Below, one piece after another: positions 20,046 to 29,441 of a stretch of DNA of 36,494 nt (positions are counted from its first letter, which is position 1; the number at the start of each line of letters is the position of its first letter). Location of the stretch: the NCBI GenBank assembly GCA_923184405.1, contig OV299793.1:1231921-1268414 (forward strand), read 5' to 3'. This DNA is from Neisseria meningitidis (lineage in GTDB: Bacteria > Pseudomonadota > Gammaproteobacteria > Burkholderiales > Neisseriaceae). The translations under genes were made by a program, and so were the position numbers. The notes beneath the pieces are model-generated. The model had not been told where the DNA came from and did not search any database. It saw nothing but the letters and a program-made list of their open reading frames with translations.

Positions 20046-20725
20046 CATCATTGAGGAATGGCCCGGCGAATGATTGAGAAAAAGTGAAACCGAATTTGAT
20101 GTTACAACTAATACCAAAATGCCAACCTGAATTCAATTCAAATGGAAAACTCAGCAGCAGAGAAATGCCGCAAGCAAAAGCGATCAACCGAAATACCAGC
20201 CAAGGTTCCGATATTCCAGAAATCCGAATGTACTCAGATACAATAACCCATAAGCCCTCCATGCTCGCTGTAGACTATTCAATATTCGGTCAAAATATCG
20301 ACGACTACGGCAAAAAAAACAAAAAAGATAAAAAGAAAAAAACCGCACAACAAATTTCGATAAGATGCATAGATGAACAATAAATCTACAACCTCAAAAA
20401 AAGCATGGTGCACACGATCGCTGAAGAATCGTACAGAATAAAAAAAAAGAATAAGCCCATATTAGAATGGCTTGGCAGATTGACAGCAAACGAAAAGAAA
20501 TTGATGTTTCAAACCAATACCCAAATGCACTCCCGATTTCTTTTTAAATAAAAAAGACCGCAGCAGAGAATTGTTGAAAGTAAGGCGTTCAACCGAAATA
20601 ACAGCCCGGACTTTGATATTAAGATTTTAAAATGTATTCTGATGAAATCATTCATAAGCCTATATGCTGATGTAAACTATTTAATATTCGGTTACGATAT
20701 GGACGACAACGGCAATGTAACCATC
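20046..20725 (+). repeat. 405-bp-period tandem duplication of unrecognised coding DNA
   Basis: Two diverged copies lie in direct order, about 20046-20320 and 20456-20725. Both contain the order GAAATTTGATGTT-like text, ACCAATACC, GCAGCAGAGAA, CAACCGAAATA (20185 and 20590, 405 bases apart), CATAAGCC and TTCAATATTCGG. In protein, copy one reads MYSDTITHKPSMLAVDYSIF and copy two MYSDEIIHKPI then YLIFGYDMDDNGNVTIMI. The period is a multiple of three. No family is recognised. They could be two paralogous small genes or a duplicated domain beside the methyltransferase, for instance of its restriction partner or an immunity gene. Confidence 0.6.
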
Positions 20726-21075
20726 ATGATTTAAGGCCCAAAAAAATATGGCAAATTAAGAGACAGCCATGGATCGGACGGCATTCAATGTTCAAGTCAA
20801 AAAGGCTGGTGCATCAAATCCGCCCGGGTGTTTGGTACAGCATAAATAAAAGAATATGCCCATGTTTGAATGCTTGGAAGATTTTGCTTCCGCAATTGAA
20901 GAAACCGTTTATCAAAAACCGGCAAAATGGCATAACGCATCCTTATGGAAAAAGAAATTTGAAGAAGCCTATAAAACACTACAACCGATCGATTTCCATA
21001 CCGCGTTGGCACGAAATTGCACACAAATACAAAAAGAAATAAACATTCAACCATCAACACATAAGAAAACTTGAA
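20726..21075 (+). pseudogene. Unrecognised small gene between the duplication and leuB
   Basis: After copy two the text continues PKKYGKLRDSHGSDGIQCSS and KGWCIKSARVFGTA in one frame, then MPMFECLEDFASAIEETVYQ and KKKFEEAYKTLQPIDFHTAL at 20856-21074 in another. The composition is intermediate between the AT-rich island and leuB. The two halves are probably one protein interrupted by an indel near 20840. No domain is recognised. It ends directly before the leuB start at 21076. Confidence 0.4.
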
Positions 21076-22148
21076 ATGAGCCAAACATATCGCCATACTC
21101 CGAGGTGACGGCATCCGGTCAACGAAATCGTCGCCGAAACTGTCCGAGTACTGGACAAACTCATCGCCCAAGGTTTGGATGCCAGCAACGAATACGTCGC
21201 ATTGGGCGGCGAAGTTTATGACGAATACGGTCATCATTATCACGAATTTACGCAAAACCTCTGCCGCAAAGCCGATGCCGTCCTGCATTGGTGCATTCGG
21301 TTCTCCTCAATACGACAACCTCGACCGTCCGTTGAGCCCTGAGCGCGGCCTGTTGGCAATCCGTAAGGATCTGAACCTGTGTGCCAACCTGCGTCCTGCT
21401 GTTTTATATCCCGAATTAGCCAACGCCTCCACGCTGAAGCCTGAAATCGTTGCTAATTTGGATATTTTGATTGTGCGCGAACTCACCGGCGACATCTATT
21501 TCGGCGAACTGCGCGGCATCCGCGTTCCGAAAACGGCGAACGCGAAGCGCTACAACACCATGAAATACAGCGAAAGCGAAATCCGCTGTATCGCCCACGT
21601 CGCTTTCAATCCGCCCAAAACGCAGCAAAAAGTCTGCTCCGTCGGCAAAGCCAACGTTTTGGAAACCACCGAACTGTGGCGCAGAAATTTTTGAAGAAAT
21701 CGGCAAACAATACCCTGATGTCGAGCTTTCCCATATGTATGTGGACAATGCCGCCATGCAGCTGGTACGAGCGCCCAAACAATTTGACGTGATTGCCATA
21801 AGCAACATCTTCGGCGATATTTTATCGGACGAGGCCTCTATGCTGACCGACTCCATCGGTATGCTGCCTTCTGCTTCTTTTGACGAAAACGGCAAAGGCC
21901 TGTACGAACCGTCTCACGGCTCCGCCCCCGACATCGCCGGACAAAACAAAGCCAACCCGCTGGCCACCATCCTCTCGCTCGCAATGTTGCTGCGTTACAG
22001 CCTGAACGACGAAGCGCGCGCGCAACAAGTTGAAAACGCCGTCCAAAAAGTGCTGCAACAAGGCTTGCGTACCAGCGACATTTACGAAGAAGGCACAAAA
22101 CTCGTTTCCTGCTCCGAAATGGGCGATGCGGTACTCGCCGCCTTGTAA
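21076..22148 (+). pseudogene. leuB: 3-isopropylmalate dehydrogenase, frameshifted
   Basis: LeuB oxidises and decarboxylates 3-isopropylmalate with NAD+ in leucine synthesis. The ATG at 21076 leads into a damaged N-terminus (GDGI and [16 protein letters not shown] across frames). From 21290 the text is clear: [59 protein letters not shown] (the Arg-Glu and Pro position of GEPRGI reads Leu here), [18 protein letters not shown], then, after a shift near 21690, [31 protein letters not shown] and [20 protein letters not shown]. It ends at TAA 22146-22148. Length fits about 356 residues. It is the last gene of the split leu cluster. Confidence 0.95.
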
Positions 22149-22152
22149 AAAC

Positions 22153-22178
22153 AAAGCGCGGATCACACCGCGCTTTTT
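22153..22178 (+). terminator. Rho-independent terminator of leuB
   Basis: A 9-bp stem AAAGCGCGG (22153-22161) and CCGCGCTTT (22168-22176) encloses ATCACA and ends in a T run. It is not an uptake-sequence terminator. Confidence 0.9.
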
Positions 22179-22308
22179 CATCTGCCCTTTTCCGCTCGCC
22201 CCGTTCGTCAACCGCCTGCAAAGCCACCGTTTACCGACAGGAAATGCCATAAATCCCCGCCTATGTTAGGATAAACGCCTTTACTGGCTCACACAAAGGA
22301 TTATCATC

Positions 22309-22870
22309 ATGAAAAAAATCATCTTCGCCGCACTCGCAGCGGCAGCCGTTAGCACTGCCTCCGCCGCCACCTACAAAGTGGACGAATATCACGCCAACGC
22401 CCGTTTCGCCATCGACCATTTCAACACCAGCACCAACGTCGGCGGTTTTTACGGTCCGACTGATTCCGTCGAGTTCGACCAAGCAAAAACGCGACGGTAA
22501 AATCGACATCACCATCCCTGTTGCCAACCTGCAAAGCGGTTCGCAACACTTTACCGACCACCTGAAATCAGCCGACATCTTCGATGCCGCCCAATATCCG
22601 GAAATTGGCTTTATTTACACCAAATTCAACTTCAACGGCAAAAACTGATGTCTGTTGACGGCAACCTGACCATGCAGCAAAACCGAACCCGTCAAACTCA
22701 AAGCCGAAAATTCAAATGCTACCAACGCCCGATGGAGAAAACTGAAGTTTGCGGCGGCGACTTCAGCACCACCATCGACCGCACCAAATGGGGCGTAGAC
22801 TACATCGTTAACGATGGTATGACACAAAAGCGTCCGCATCGACATCCAAATCGAGGCAGCCAAACAATAA
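22309..22870 (+). pseudogene. YceI-family periplasmic lipid-binding protein, frameshifted
   Basis: YceI-family proteins are secreted beta-barrels (lipocalin-like) that bind isoprenoid lipids. The ATG at 22309 follows AAAGGATTATCATC. The signal peptide (MKKIIFAALAAAAVSTASAA) is cleaved at ASA-A, followed by YKVDEYHANARFAIDHFNTS and VGGFYGPTDSVEFDQAK. A shift near 22490 leads into DGKIDITIPVANLQSGSQHF and ADIFDAAQYPEI, then shifts near 22647 and 22680 into KTEVCGGDFSTTIDRTKWGV and a C-terminal IDIQIEAAKQ ending at TAA 22868-22870. Length is about 187 residues, as expected. Confidence 0.9.
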
Positions 22871-23040
22871 ATCTTGATGGAATCACCAAAGAATGCCGTA
22901 CTGAACGACACACAAACGAGCATTTTGTGCCAACTTCATCAAACCGCCCCGCCAATCAGGTAAGAAGCCGATATGGCGGAGCACAATCCGCCGAAGATAT
23001 TTCAGCAGACGAGGCGGGGCTTGCCGGAAAGTCCGGAAAG

Positions 23041-23197
23041 TATAGTAGATTAACAAAACCAGTACGGCGTTAACTCGCCTTAGTCTCAAAGAGAACGATT
23101 CTCCCTAAGGTGCTGAAGCACCAAGTGAATCGGTTCCGTACTATTTGTACTGTCTGCGGCTTCGTTGCCTTGTCCTGATTTTTGTTAATCCACCATA
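23041..23197. repeat. Full-length Correia element with IHF-site core (CREE)
   Basis: It runs from TATAGTAGATTAACAAAACC to the complementary end TTTTTGTTAATCCACCATA. The core contains CTCAAAGAGAACGATTCTC and GCTGAAGCACCAAGTGAATC, as in the about 155-bp long form. A few differences from the consensus I remember are present in both ends. It lies between yceI and aspA and may carry promoter or RNase III processing activity. Confidence 0.92.
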
Positions 23198-23341
23198 ACA
23201 CCCGAAAACAACGTTTCCCGTTTTCAGACGGCATACGATATGGACAATTTCATCCAGTCGATATAGTGTTCGTCCTGCGGCGGCATCCTTCCGATGGCGC
23301 ATTTTTTCAATATTAATTATCCGACTTACAAAGGTAAAAAC

Positions 23342-24739
23342 ATGACCGTCCGTACGAACACGATTGCCAGACCGCAGATTCCCGCCGAAGTGTATTGAAG
23401 CATCTCACACACTCCGCGCCATCGAAAACTTTAAAATCTCCACACAAAAAAATTTCCGACGTGCCGCAGTTTGTCCGCAGTATGGTGATGGTGAAAAAAC
23501 AAACCGCGCAGGCAAACGGCGAATTGGGCGCAGTAAAACCCGAAATCGCCGCCACCATTGAAAAGGCTTGCGACGAAGTTCTGCTGAACAACCGCTGCCT
23601 CGACCAATTCCCCTCCGACGTGTATCAGGGCGGTGCGGGAACTTCGGTCAATATGAACACCAACAGAAGTCATCACGCCAACCTCGCATTGGAAGCCTGG
23701 CAGGATACGAAAAGGAAGCTACGACATCGTCAATCCGATGGATCATGTCAATACCAGCCAATCGACCAACGATGCCTATTCCACGGGCTTCCGCCATTAC
23801 CGTGTATTACAGCATCGGCGAATTGCTCGACAAACTGACCGTCCTGAAAAACGCCTTTACCGCCAAAGCCCAAGAATTTAAAGACGTTTTGAAAATGGGT
23901 CTCACCCAGCTTCAAGATGCCGTACCGATGACGGCGGGACAAAAATTCAAATCTTTCAAAGTGTTGTTGCAAGAAGAAATCCTCAACCTCGACCGCACGC
24001 GCCAACTGCTTTTAGAAGTCAATTTAGGCGCAACGGCAATCGGCACGGGCGTGAACACGCCCAAAGGCTACGCCGAACTGGTGGTCAAAAAACTCTCCGA
24101 AGTCAGCGGCTTGCCTTGCAAACTGACCGAAAACCTGATTGAGGCGACCTCCGACAGCGGCGCATATGTGATAGTACAAGGCGCATTGAAGAGCACAGCA
24201 GTCAAACTCTCAAAAATCAGCAACGGATAGCGCCTGCTATCTTCCGGCCCGCGTGCCTGATTGAAAGAAATCAACCTGCCCGAAGTACAAGCCGAATCTT
24301 CCATTATGCCTGCCAAAGTCAATCCCGTGATTCCCAAGTGGTCACACCAAGTCTGCTTCAAAGTCATCGGCAACGACACAACGATTACCTTCGCCGCCGA
24401 AGCCAGGCAACTGCAATTAAACGTGATGGAGTCGATTATCGCCCAATGTATGTTTGAAACCATTTCACTCTTGGGCAATGCCACTATCAACCTAGCCGAC
24501 AAATGCGTCAAAGGCATTACGGTCAACCGCGAAATCTGCGAACGTTACGTTTTCAACTCCATCGGTTTGGTGACTTATCTGAATCCGTATATCGGACACC
24601 ACAACGGCGATTTGGTCGGCAAAATCTGCGCCCAAACCAGCAAAGGCGTACGCGAGGTTGTCTTGGAACGCGGACTGTGGAGCTGAAGAAGAACGCAACC
24701 GCATCCTCTCTCCGGAAACGGATGAAGCCACATCTGTAA
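23342..24739 (+). pseudogene. aspA: Aspartate ammonia-lyase, frameshifted
   Basis: Aspartase converts aspartate to fumarate and ammonia; it belongs to the fumarase/aspartase superfamily. The ATG at 23342 follows AAAGGTAAAAAC. Pieces: [52 protein letters not shown], then after shifts the [14 protein letters not shown] region, [20 protein letters not shown] and [20 protein letters not shown]. The superfamily signature GSSxMPxKxN reads [11 protein letters not shown] at about 24293. C-terminal text [20 protein letters not shown], then DRILSPE-like residues, ends near TAA 24737-24739. The substrate-specific signature and the LGATAIGTG segment favour aspA over fumC. At least six indels are present. 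Confidence 0.9.
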
Positions 24740-24750
24740 CGTTGCAGACA

Positions 24751-24792
24751 AATGCTGTCTGAAGTAGGGATGCTGCTTCAGACGGCATTTTG
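24751..24792. terminator. DUS-type terminator between aspA and the EamA gene
   Basis: AATGCTGTCTGAAG at 24751-24764 (one base off the uptake consensus) faces CTTCAGACGGCATT at 24776-24789. The two genes converge here, so it can serve both. Confidence 0.8.
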
Positions 24793-24797
24793 CTATA

Positions 24798-25680
24798 TCA
24801 ACAGTCGGATGATATGCCCAACAGTGCCTTGACCTCCGCCCAATAAAACAGGCAGGCGATGGAACACAGTGCCAAAACGATTCCCAAAGTATTGATTGTG
24901 TTGATTTTTTCCTTAAAAAACAGTGCGCCTGAAAGCGTACCCAAAACAATCACGCCGACATTCATACAATCAAAAACCAAGGTGGGATTGTCCTTCATCA
25001 TTTGGTGCGCGTGAGTGGAGACGATGTTCATGAAGTTCAAACCGCCCAAGAGTATGCCGCCGACCACACTCTCAACGCGCCATCTGACCGATTTGGGAAA
25101 CAGGCAGGCAAACATCAGCACACCTGCCAGCACAGATGCATACAGCAGGTTGCCTGAAAATGCCATGCCGCTTTGGCAAGCTGTTTGAACAGGATATCGA
25201 TAATGCCGTAACCAGCCCACACGCCCAGCAGCAATGCCGCCTGCCGCCACGCGCTGCCTGAATTTTGCCGCCGCCGTGCTTCCAAAGCAGGCAGAACAGC
25301 GCGGCAAATGCGAGGCACAGCCCGATTAGTTTGCACTTCGCTGAGGTTTTCGCCAAACAGCGTCAAGGCGGCAACAATCGGCAAAAACAGCGACAAACGC
25401 TGCGCCACGTCGGATTTGACGATAAAGGCAGAATCTACAGAATTGCCCATTATCACGAATACGGACGGCAGCAGCACGCCCAAAGCGGCAAACAGCCGCC
25501 ACGTCGGCAAAAATGCGCCGATATTGCCGATATCCGGCTTCAATACCAGCAGGGTCAGTATGACCGCGACCCATAATTGACGGCGACCGCCTGCGCGATG
25601 TCGACTTTTTTCTTCCTTACCATTTTCAGCAAAATGGAAACCGACACGCTGAACACGATGCTGATTAACAGGTAAGCCAT
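24798..25680 (-). pseudogene. EamA/DMT-like transporter, frameshifted
   Basis: A membrane protein of the drug/metabolite transporter type. The start at 25680 reads MAYLLISIVFSVSVSILLKM. Hydrophobic helices follow, with FAALGVLLPSVFVIMGNSVD, SAFIVKSDVAQRLSLFLPIV, and the C-terminal half VVGGILLGGLNFMNIVSTHA and LGTLSGALFFKEKINTINTL ending FYWAEVKALLG. Two internally similar halves, each with about five segments, are consistent with the EamA fold. The substrate is unknown. Frameshifts occur near 25590, 25335 and 25180. The next gene upstream, the J-domain protein, ends two bases away, so they are probably co-transcribed. Confidence 0.8.
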
Positions 25681-25681
25681 A

Positions 25682-26405
25682 CTATATCCATTTCTCGGGT
25701 GCAACAGCCATGCCGCCGTTGAAGCGGATAAAGCTAGCGATGATGCGGTAGAAATACCAGACAGTTCGTTGCAATAATAATCAGCACGCCGATACCCAAA
25801 AGACAGTCAGCGCACCCAAAATATAAAGCCAAAATGTGCGCCAAAAGGTTTTAATCAGGTATTCGGTATGTGCGGCATAGACAATGCTGTCCAAACTGTT
25901 CCGTTTCATATAGACGAGAATCACGCCGACTATGGGCATATAGGCGAAAATCACGCCGACTATGGGCATGAACAGCATGATTGCACCCAAACCGAACAGG
26001 ATGTAGGCGGCGAGGACATAGGTGCGCCCGATTCCGCCGCCGGACGGTTCGTAAGCATGGCGCGAACGTGAGGCCTGCCGTTCAAACGCCTGTCTTAACG
26101 CCTGTTCGCGGGCGCATCTGTTCGCGGTAAAACTGCTCCCTGCGCGCCTGTTCACGGCGGAATGCCTCTTCCTGCCGCCCGCGTTCCTCATGCCCTCTGA
26201 AAGACGCGTCGTATTGCGTCCGTTTCGACAGGTCGGAAAGCGTATCGTAAGCCCGTTGGATTTCTTTGAACTTTTCTTCCGCCTGCGGATTACCCGGATT
26301 GCGGTCGGGATGGTATTTCATCGCCAGCTTGCGGTAGGCGCGTTTGATTTCGTCCGCCCCCGCCTGCGGCGACACGCCCAATACGGCATACAAATCTTTG
26401 TCCAT
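25682..26405 (-). pseudogene. J-domain membrane protein, frameshifted
   Basis: A DnaJ-type co-chaperone with its J domain at the N-terminus and hydrophobic segments at the C-terminus. The start at 26405 reads [20 protein letters not shown], and the HPD motif that activates Hsp70 is present ([18 protein letters not shown]). An Arg/Glu-rich linker ([18 protein letters not shown]) follows. After a frameshift near 26110 the membrane part reads TYVLAAYILFGLGAIMLFMP and WRTFWLYILGALTVF. The C-terminal end is shifted again near 25800 and stops at TAG 25684-25682. A 10-residue in-frame duplication lies in the membrane region. The protein probably recruits DnaK at the inner membrane; the client is unknown. 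Confidence 0.82.
25921..25969. repeat. 30-bp tandem duplication inside the J-domain gene
   Basis: TCACGCCGACTATGGGCAT occurs at 25921-25939 and again at 25951-25969, period 30. In the gene it encodes MPIVGVI twice, ten codons apart, in the membrane segment. Confidence 0.9.
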
Positions 26406-26427
26406 ATTGTTCCGTTATACATTCCCG

Positions 26428-26916
26428 TCAAACCGCTGCCTGTATTGTTTTCGGGTTCAAAATATTTAAATATCCGGGACGGATGCCGATAATGAACCCG
26501 TGTTTTCCGCCATGGATATAGATGGTTTCCAAATCCATCACCGACTGTCTGACGTAAATATCCAACTTTGTCCGGATGCCGAACGGCGTTGTGCCGCCGA
26601 CCAGATAGCCCGTCCACTTGTTTGTCTGTACGGGCGTGGCGGGTTCAATGTGTTTCGCACCCAAATGCCGCGCCAGAGCAAGAATTGAAATCTGTTTGTC
26701 GCCTTGAATCAAGACAATCAGAAACATACCTAAAAAACATAGAGCAGGAAAAAACAGGAGGAATAAACAAGCGTCTGCCTCTCTTTGCCGAACAGGTGCG
26801 CAAATTGGGCCGTAAACCGCCGTGTTCCTCGTAGGGATAGATGAAAGGTTCGAACTCGATGCCGTTTTCACGCAAAACGCGTACGGCAGGTGTTACCGAC
26901 AGGTCTGCTTACTCAT
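26428..26916 (-). pseudogene. ybaK: Cys-tRNA(Pro) deacylase YbaK/EbsC, frameshifted
   Basis: YbaK removes cysteine from mischarged tRNA(Pro). The start at 26916 reads MSKQ, with a stop five codons later caused by an indel; the next frame gives VLRENGIEFEPFIYPYEEHG. The middle (about 26690-26830) is poorly preserved and T-rich on the gene strand. The C-terminal half is clear: GDKQISILALARHLGAKHIE, the substrate-pocket NKWTGYLVGGTTPFGIRTKL, and VMDLETIYIHGGKHGFIIGI. The catalytic lysine region K-x-L lies in the damaged middle. It ends at TGA 26430-26428 after QAAV. Length about 160 residues, as expected. Confidence 0.88.
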
Positions 26917-26991
26917 TTTTCGTCATGCAAAACATGGAAATCACCCCAAATGCAATGTTACCATATATCCCCTTTATTGAAGGAAACCGAT

Positions 26992-27348
26992 ATGGATATC
27001 CGATATTTCGGCACAACGCCCCGCTATTCCGAAGCCGTCGGCGCAAACGGCTTGATTTTCCTCTCCGGCATGGTTCCCGAAAACGGTGAAACGGCTGCCG
27101 AACAGACTGCCGACGTGCTTGCCCAAATCGACCGCTGGCTGGCGGAATGCGGCTCGGACAAGGCACACGTTTTAGATGCGGTCATCTATCTGCGCGATAT
27201 GGGCGACTACGCGGAAATGAACGGCGGACGCTTGGTTGCCGCCGGCAGAACGCCTGCCCGCGCCTGCGTGGAAGCTCGGCTCGCCCGTCCGGAGTGGCGC
27301 GTCGAAATCAAAATAACCGCCGTGAAGAAAGACGCGGCAACCGAATAA
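26992..27348 (+). CDS. RidA-family (YjgF/UK114) protein
   Basis: The only complete recognised gene in the window, 118 codons from ATG 26992 to TAA 27346-27348, with AAGGAAACC as ribosome binding site. RidA-family proteins deaminate reactive enamine/imine intermediates from PLP enzymes, or have related roles in other subgroups. Visible family features are the N-terminal FGTTPRYSEAVGANGLIFLS, GMVPE, and the C-terminal RTPARACVEARLARPEWRVE with the conserved Arg that binds the substrate carboxylate. The segment NGGRLVAAGRTP is shorter than the N-x-V-W/Y-x-x-W/F usually seen there, so two compensating indels may have removed about two residues. Subgroup and substrate are not certain. Confidence 0.9.
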   Translation: MDIRYFGTTPRYSEAVGANGLIFLSGMVPENGETAAEQTADVLAQIDRWLAECGSDKAHVLDAVIYLRDMGDYAEMNGGRLVAAGRTPARACVEARLARPEWRVEIKITAVKKDAATE

Positions 27349-27379
27349 ACAGATTTCCTTTATATTTCAGAGTACGCAA

Positions 27380-28253
27380 ATGATGAAACCTTACTGCCCT
27401 TTTTCGGCGTGGTGCGCGTCAGCGGCGAAGACCGCCAAACCTTCCTGCATGGACAGCTTTCCAACGACATCAATAATCTTCAGACCGGGCAGGCGTGTTA
27501 TACGACTTACAACACGCCCAAAGGCCGCGTTCATCGCCAATAGCATTTGCCGCCAACCGTGAGACGATTTGCTGCTGAATATGGCGCAAGACCTGCTTGG
27601 AAGCAACGGTCAAACGTTTGCGGATGTTTGTGTTGCGTGCCAAAGCCGTTTTTGAAATCCTTGAAGATTACGCCGTCGGCGCGGAATTGGCAGCATCCGC
27701 CGAACCGCTTGCCGCGCAAGAACCCTGCCTTGCCTTGTACCGCCGAATGCGGTTCAGACGGCATTCTCACCCGTCGTCCCGCCCCATCGGAGCATTTTGC
27801 ACATCGCCCCTCGAAACCGCCCTGCCGCCCCATGATGCCGCCGCCGAAAAACGCGTGGCGGCTGCATCGAAATCCTCAGCGGTTATCCGTGGATAGGCGC
27901 GCGCTACCAAAGAAACCGCCGCCGCCCAAATGCTCAACCAGCACATCATCGGCGGCGTTCACTCCAAAAAAGGCTGCTACCCCGAGACAGGAAATCATTG
28001 CCCGATGCCCAGTATCAGGGGCAGGTCAACGCGGCTTGGCGGTATTGTCGGGAAATTCGGCCGTCGAAGCAGGAACCCTGCTGACGGCAGACGGCGAAGA
28101 GATCAGCATCGTGCTCGACAGCGTTAAAGATTCGGAAAGCTTTACCGCCCTTGCCGTGATTAAATTCTCCGCCGCACAAAAAAAACTGACCGTCCCAAAC
28201 GGCGGTATCTTCAAAGCGGTTCATCCTTCTTTAAAACCGAAAATGCAGAATAA
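27380..28253 (+). pseudogene. ygfZ: Folate-binding tRNA-modifying protein YgfZ (CAF17 family), frameshifted
   Basis: YgfZ is a tetrahydrofolate-binding protein related to GcvT that supports Fe-S enzymes such as MiaB. The ATG at 27380 starts MMK; an indel soon shifts the frame from LPFFGVVRVSG-like text into RQTFLHGQLSNDI. Later pieces read EATVKRLRMFVLRAKAVFEI and LEDYAVGAELAASAEPLAAQ, then MLNQHIIGGVHSKKGCYP. The signature KGCYxGQE is present but an extra A after CCCCG breaks it (at 27983-27992). The end is GNSAVEAGTLLTADGEE and ALAVIKFSAAQK, with TAA at 28251-28253. A reverse uptake sequence near 27752 is in the coding region. Confidence 0.88.
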
Positions 28254-28260
28254 TCCTCTA

Positions 28261-28290
28261 ATGCCGTCTGAACCCTTTCAGACGGCATTT
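28261..28290 (+). terminator. Inverted DUS-pair terminator of ygfZ
   Basis: ATGCCGTCTGAA at 28261-28272 and TTCAGACGGCAT at 28277-28288 form a perfect stem followed by TTT. Confidence 0.9.
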
Positions 28291-28346
28291 AAAATCGCCC
28301 TGTTTTCGGTTACAATGCCGCATCCCTAATTTTTCAAACCACCGCC

Positions 28347-29298
28347 ATGTCCAAAAAACCAAACAAGAACTCGAAAACAACAAACTCAGCAAACGCCTGC
28401 GCCACGCCGTCGGCGACACGATTAACGATTTCAATATGATCGAGCCGGACGACAAAATCATGGTCTGCCTGGCGGCAAAGACAGCTATGCCCTGTTAGAC
28501 ATCCTGCGCCAGCTCCAAGCCAGCGCGCTGATTGATTTTGAACTGGTCGCCGTCAATCTCGACCAAAAGCAGCCGGGTTTCCCGAAGAAGTATTGCTGAC
28601 CTATCTCGAAAGCATAGGCGTGCCGTACAAAATCGTCGAAGAAGACACCTACTCCACCGTCAAACGCGTATTAGACGAAGCGCAAAACGACTTGTTCGCT
28701 GTGCAGCCGCCTGCGCCGCGGCATCCTCTACCGCACCGCAAAAGAATTGGGCTGCACCAAAATCGCCTTAGGACACCACCGTGACGACATCCTTGCCACC
28801 ATGTTTTTAAATATGTTTTACGGTGGAAAACTCAAAGCCATGCCGCCCAAGCTGGTGAGCGACAACGGCGAACACATCGTCATCCGTCCGCTGGCGTATG
28901 TAAAAGAAAAAGACTTAATCAAATACGCCGAATTAAAACAAGTCCCCATCATCCCGTGCAACCTCTGCGGCTCGCAACCCAACCTGCAACGCCAAGTCAT
29001 CGGCGATATGCTGCGCGATTGGGACAAACGCTTCCCGGCCGCATCGAATCGATGTTATCCGCCCTGCAAAACGTCGTCCTTCCCACCATGCCGATACCGA
29101 ACTCTTCGACTTTGCCGGATTGGAACGCGGTCAAACCCTGAAACACGGCGGCGATTTGGCGTTTGACAGCGAAAATGCCCGAACGTTTTTCAGACGGCAG
29201 CGAAGAAGGACGAAAGCGAAATCAAAATCGCGCCGCAAAAAGCCGAACGCAAAGTCATCAACATTCTGGCGAACAAGCCGAAAACCTCCGGCGCGTAA
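28347..29298 (+). pseudogene. ttcA: tRNA 2-thiocytidine synthase TtcA, frameshifted
   Basis: TtcA thiolates cytidine 32 of tRNA with a 4Fe-4S cluster and a PP-loop ATPase domain. From MSKK at 28347 the frame shifts into [19 protein letters not shown] and [19 protein letters not shown]. The PP-loop SGGKDS is destroyed: a deletion turns it into LAAKTAM. The text continues [15 protein letters not shown] and [20 protein letters not shown]. The first CxxC is present in DNA but in another frame after an insertion (TGTTCGCTGTGC at about 28695). The well-preserved block [35 protein letters not shown], and [20 protein letters not shown] carries the second CxxC. The end at TAA 29296-29298 follows [13 protein letters not shown] reverse uptake sequence lies near 29188. 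Confidence 0.92.
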
Positions 29299-29314
29299 CC
29301 TCTAGCCGTCAGAA

Positions 29315-29354
29315 AATGCCGTCTGAAGCCCGTTTGACGTTTCAGACGACGGCA
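29315..29354 (+). terminator. DUS-pair terminator of ttcA
   Basis: ATGCCGTCTGAA at 29315-29326 faces TTCAGACGACGGCA at 29340-29353; the second arm has a short insertion. Confidence 0.75.
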
Positions 29355-29441
29355 AATTAAAATCCTGAAGCAGACGGCTTCCAAACATTTGTTTCTCAGT
29401 GTCCGTTTTCAGAATGCCCCGCCTGCGGGAAATATTGCCCG

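Noticed and set aside
23342..24739. Fumarase (fumC) instead of aspartase
   Set aside because: Both share the SSxMPxKxN loop, but the [20 protein letters not shown] and [20 protein letters not shown] text is of the aspartase type.
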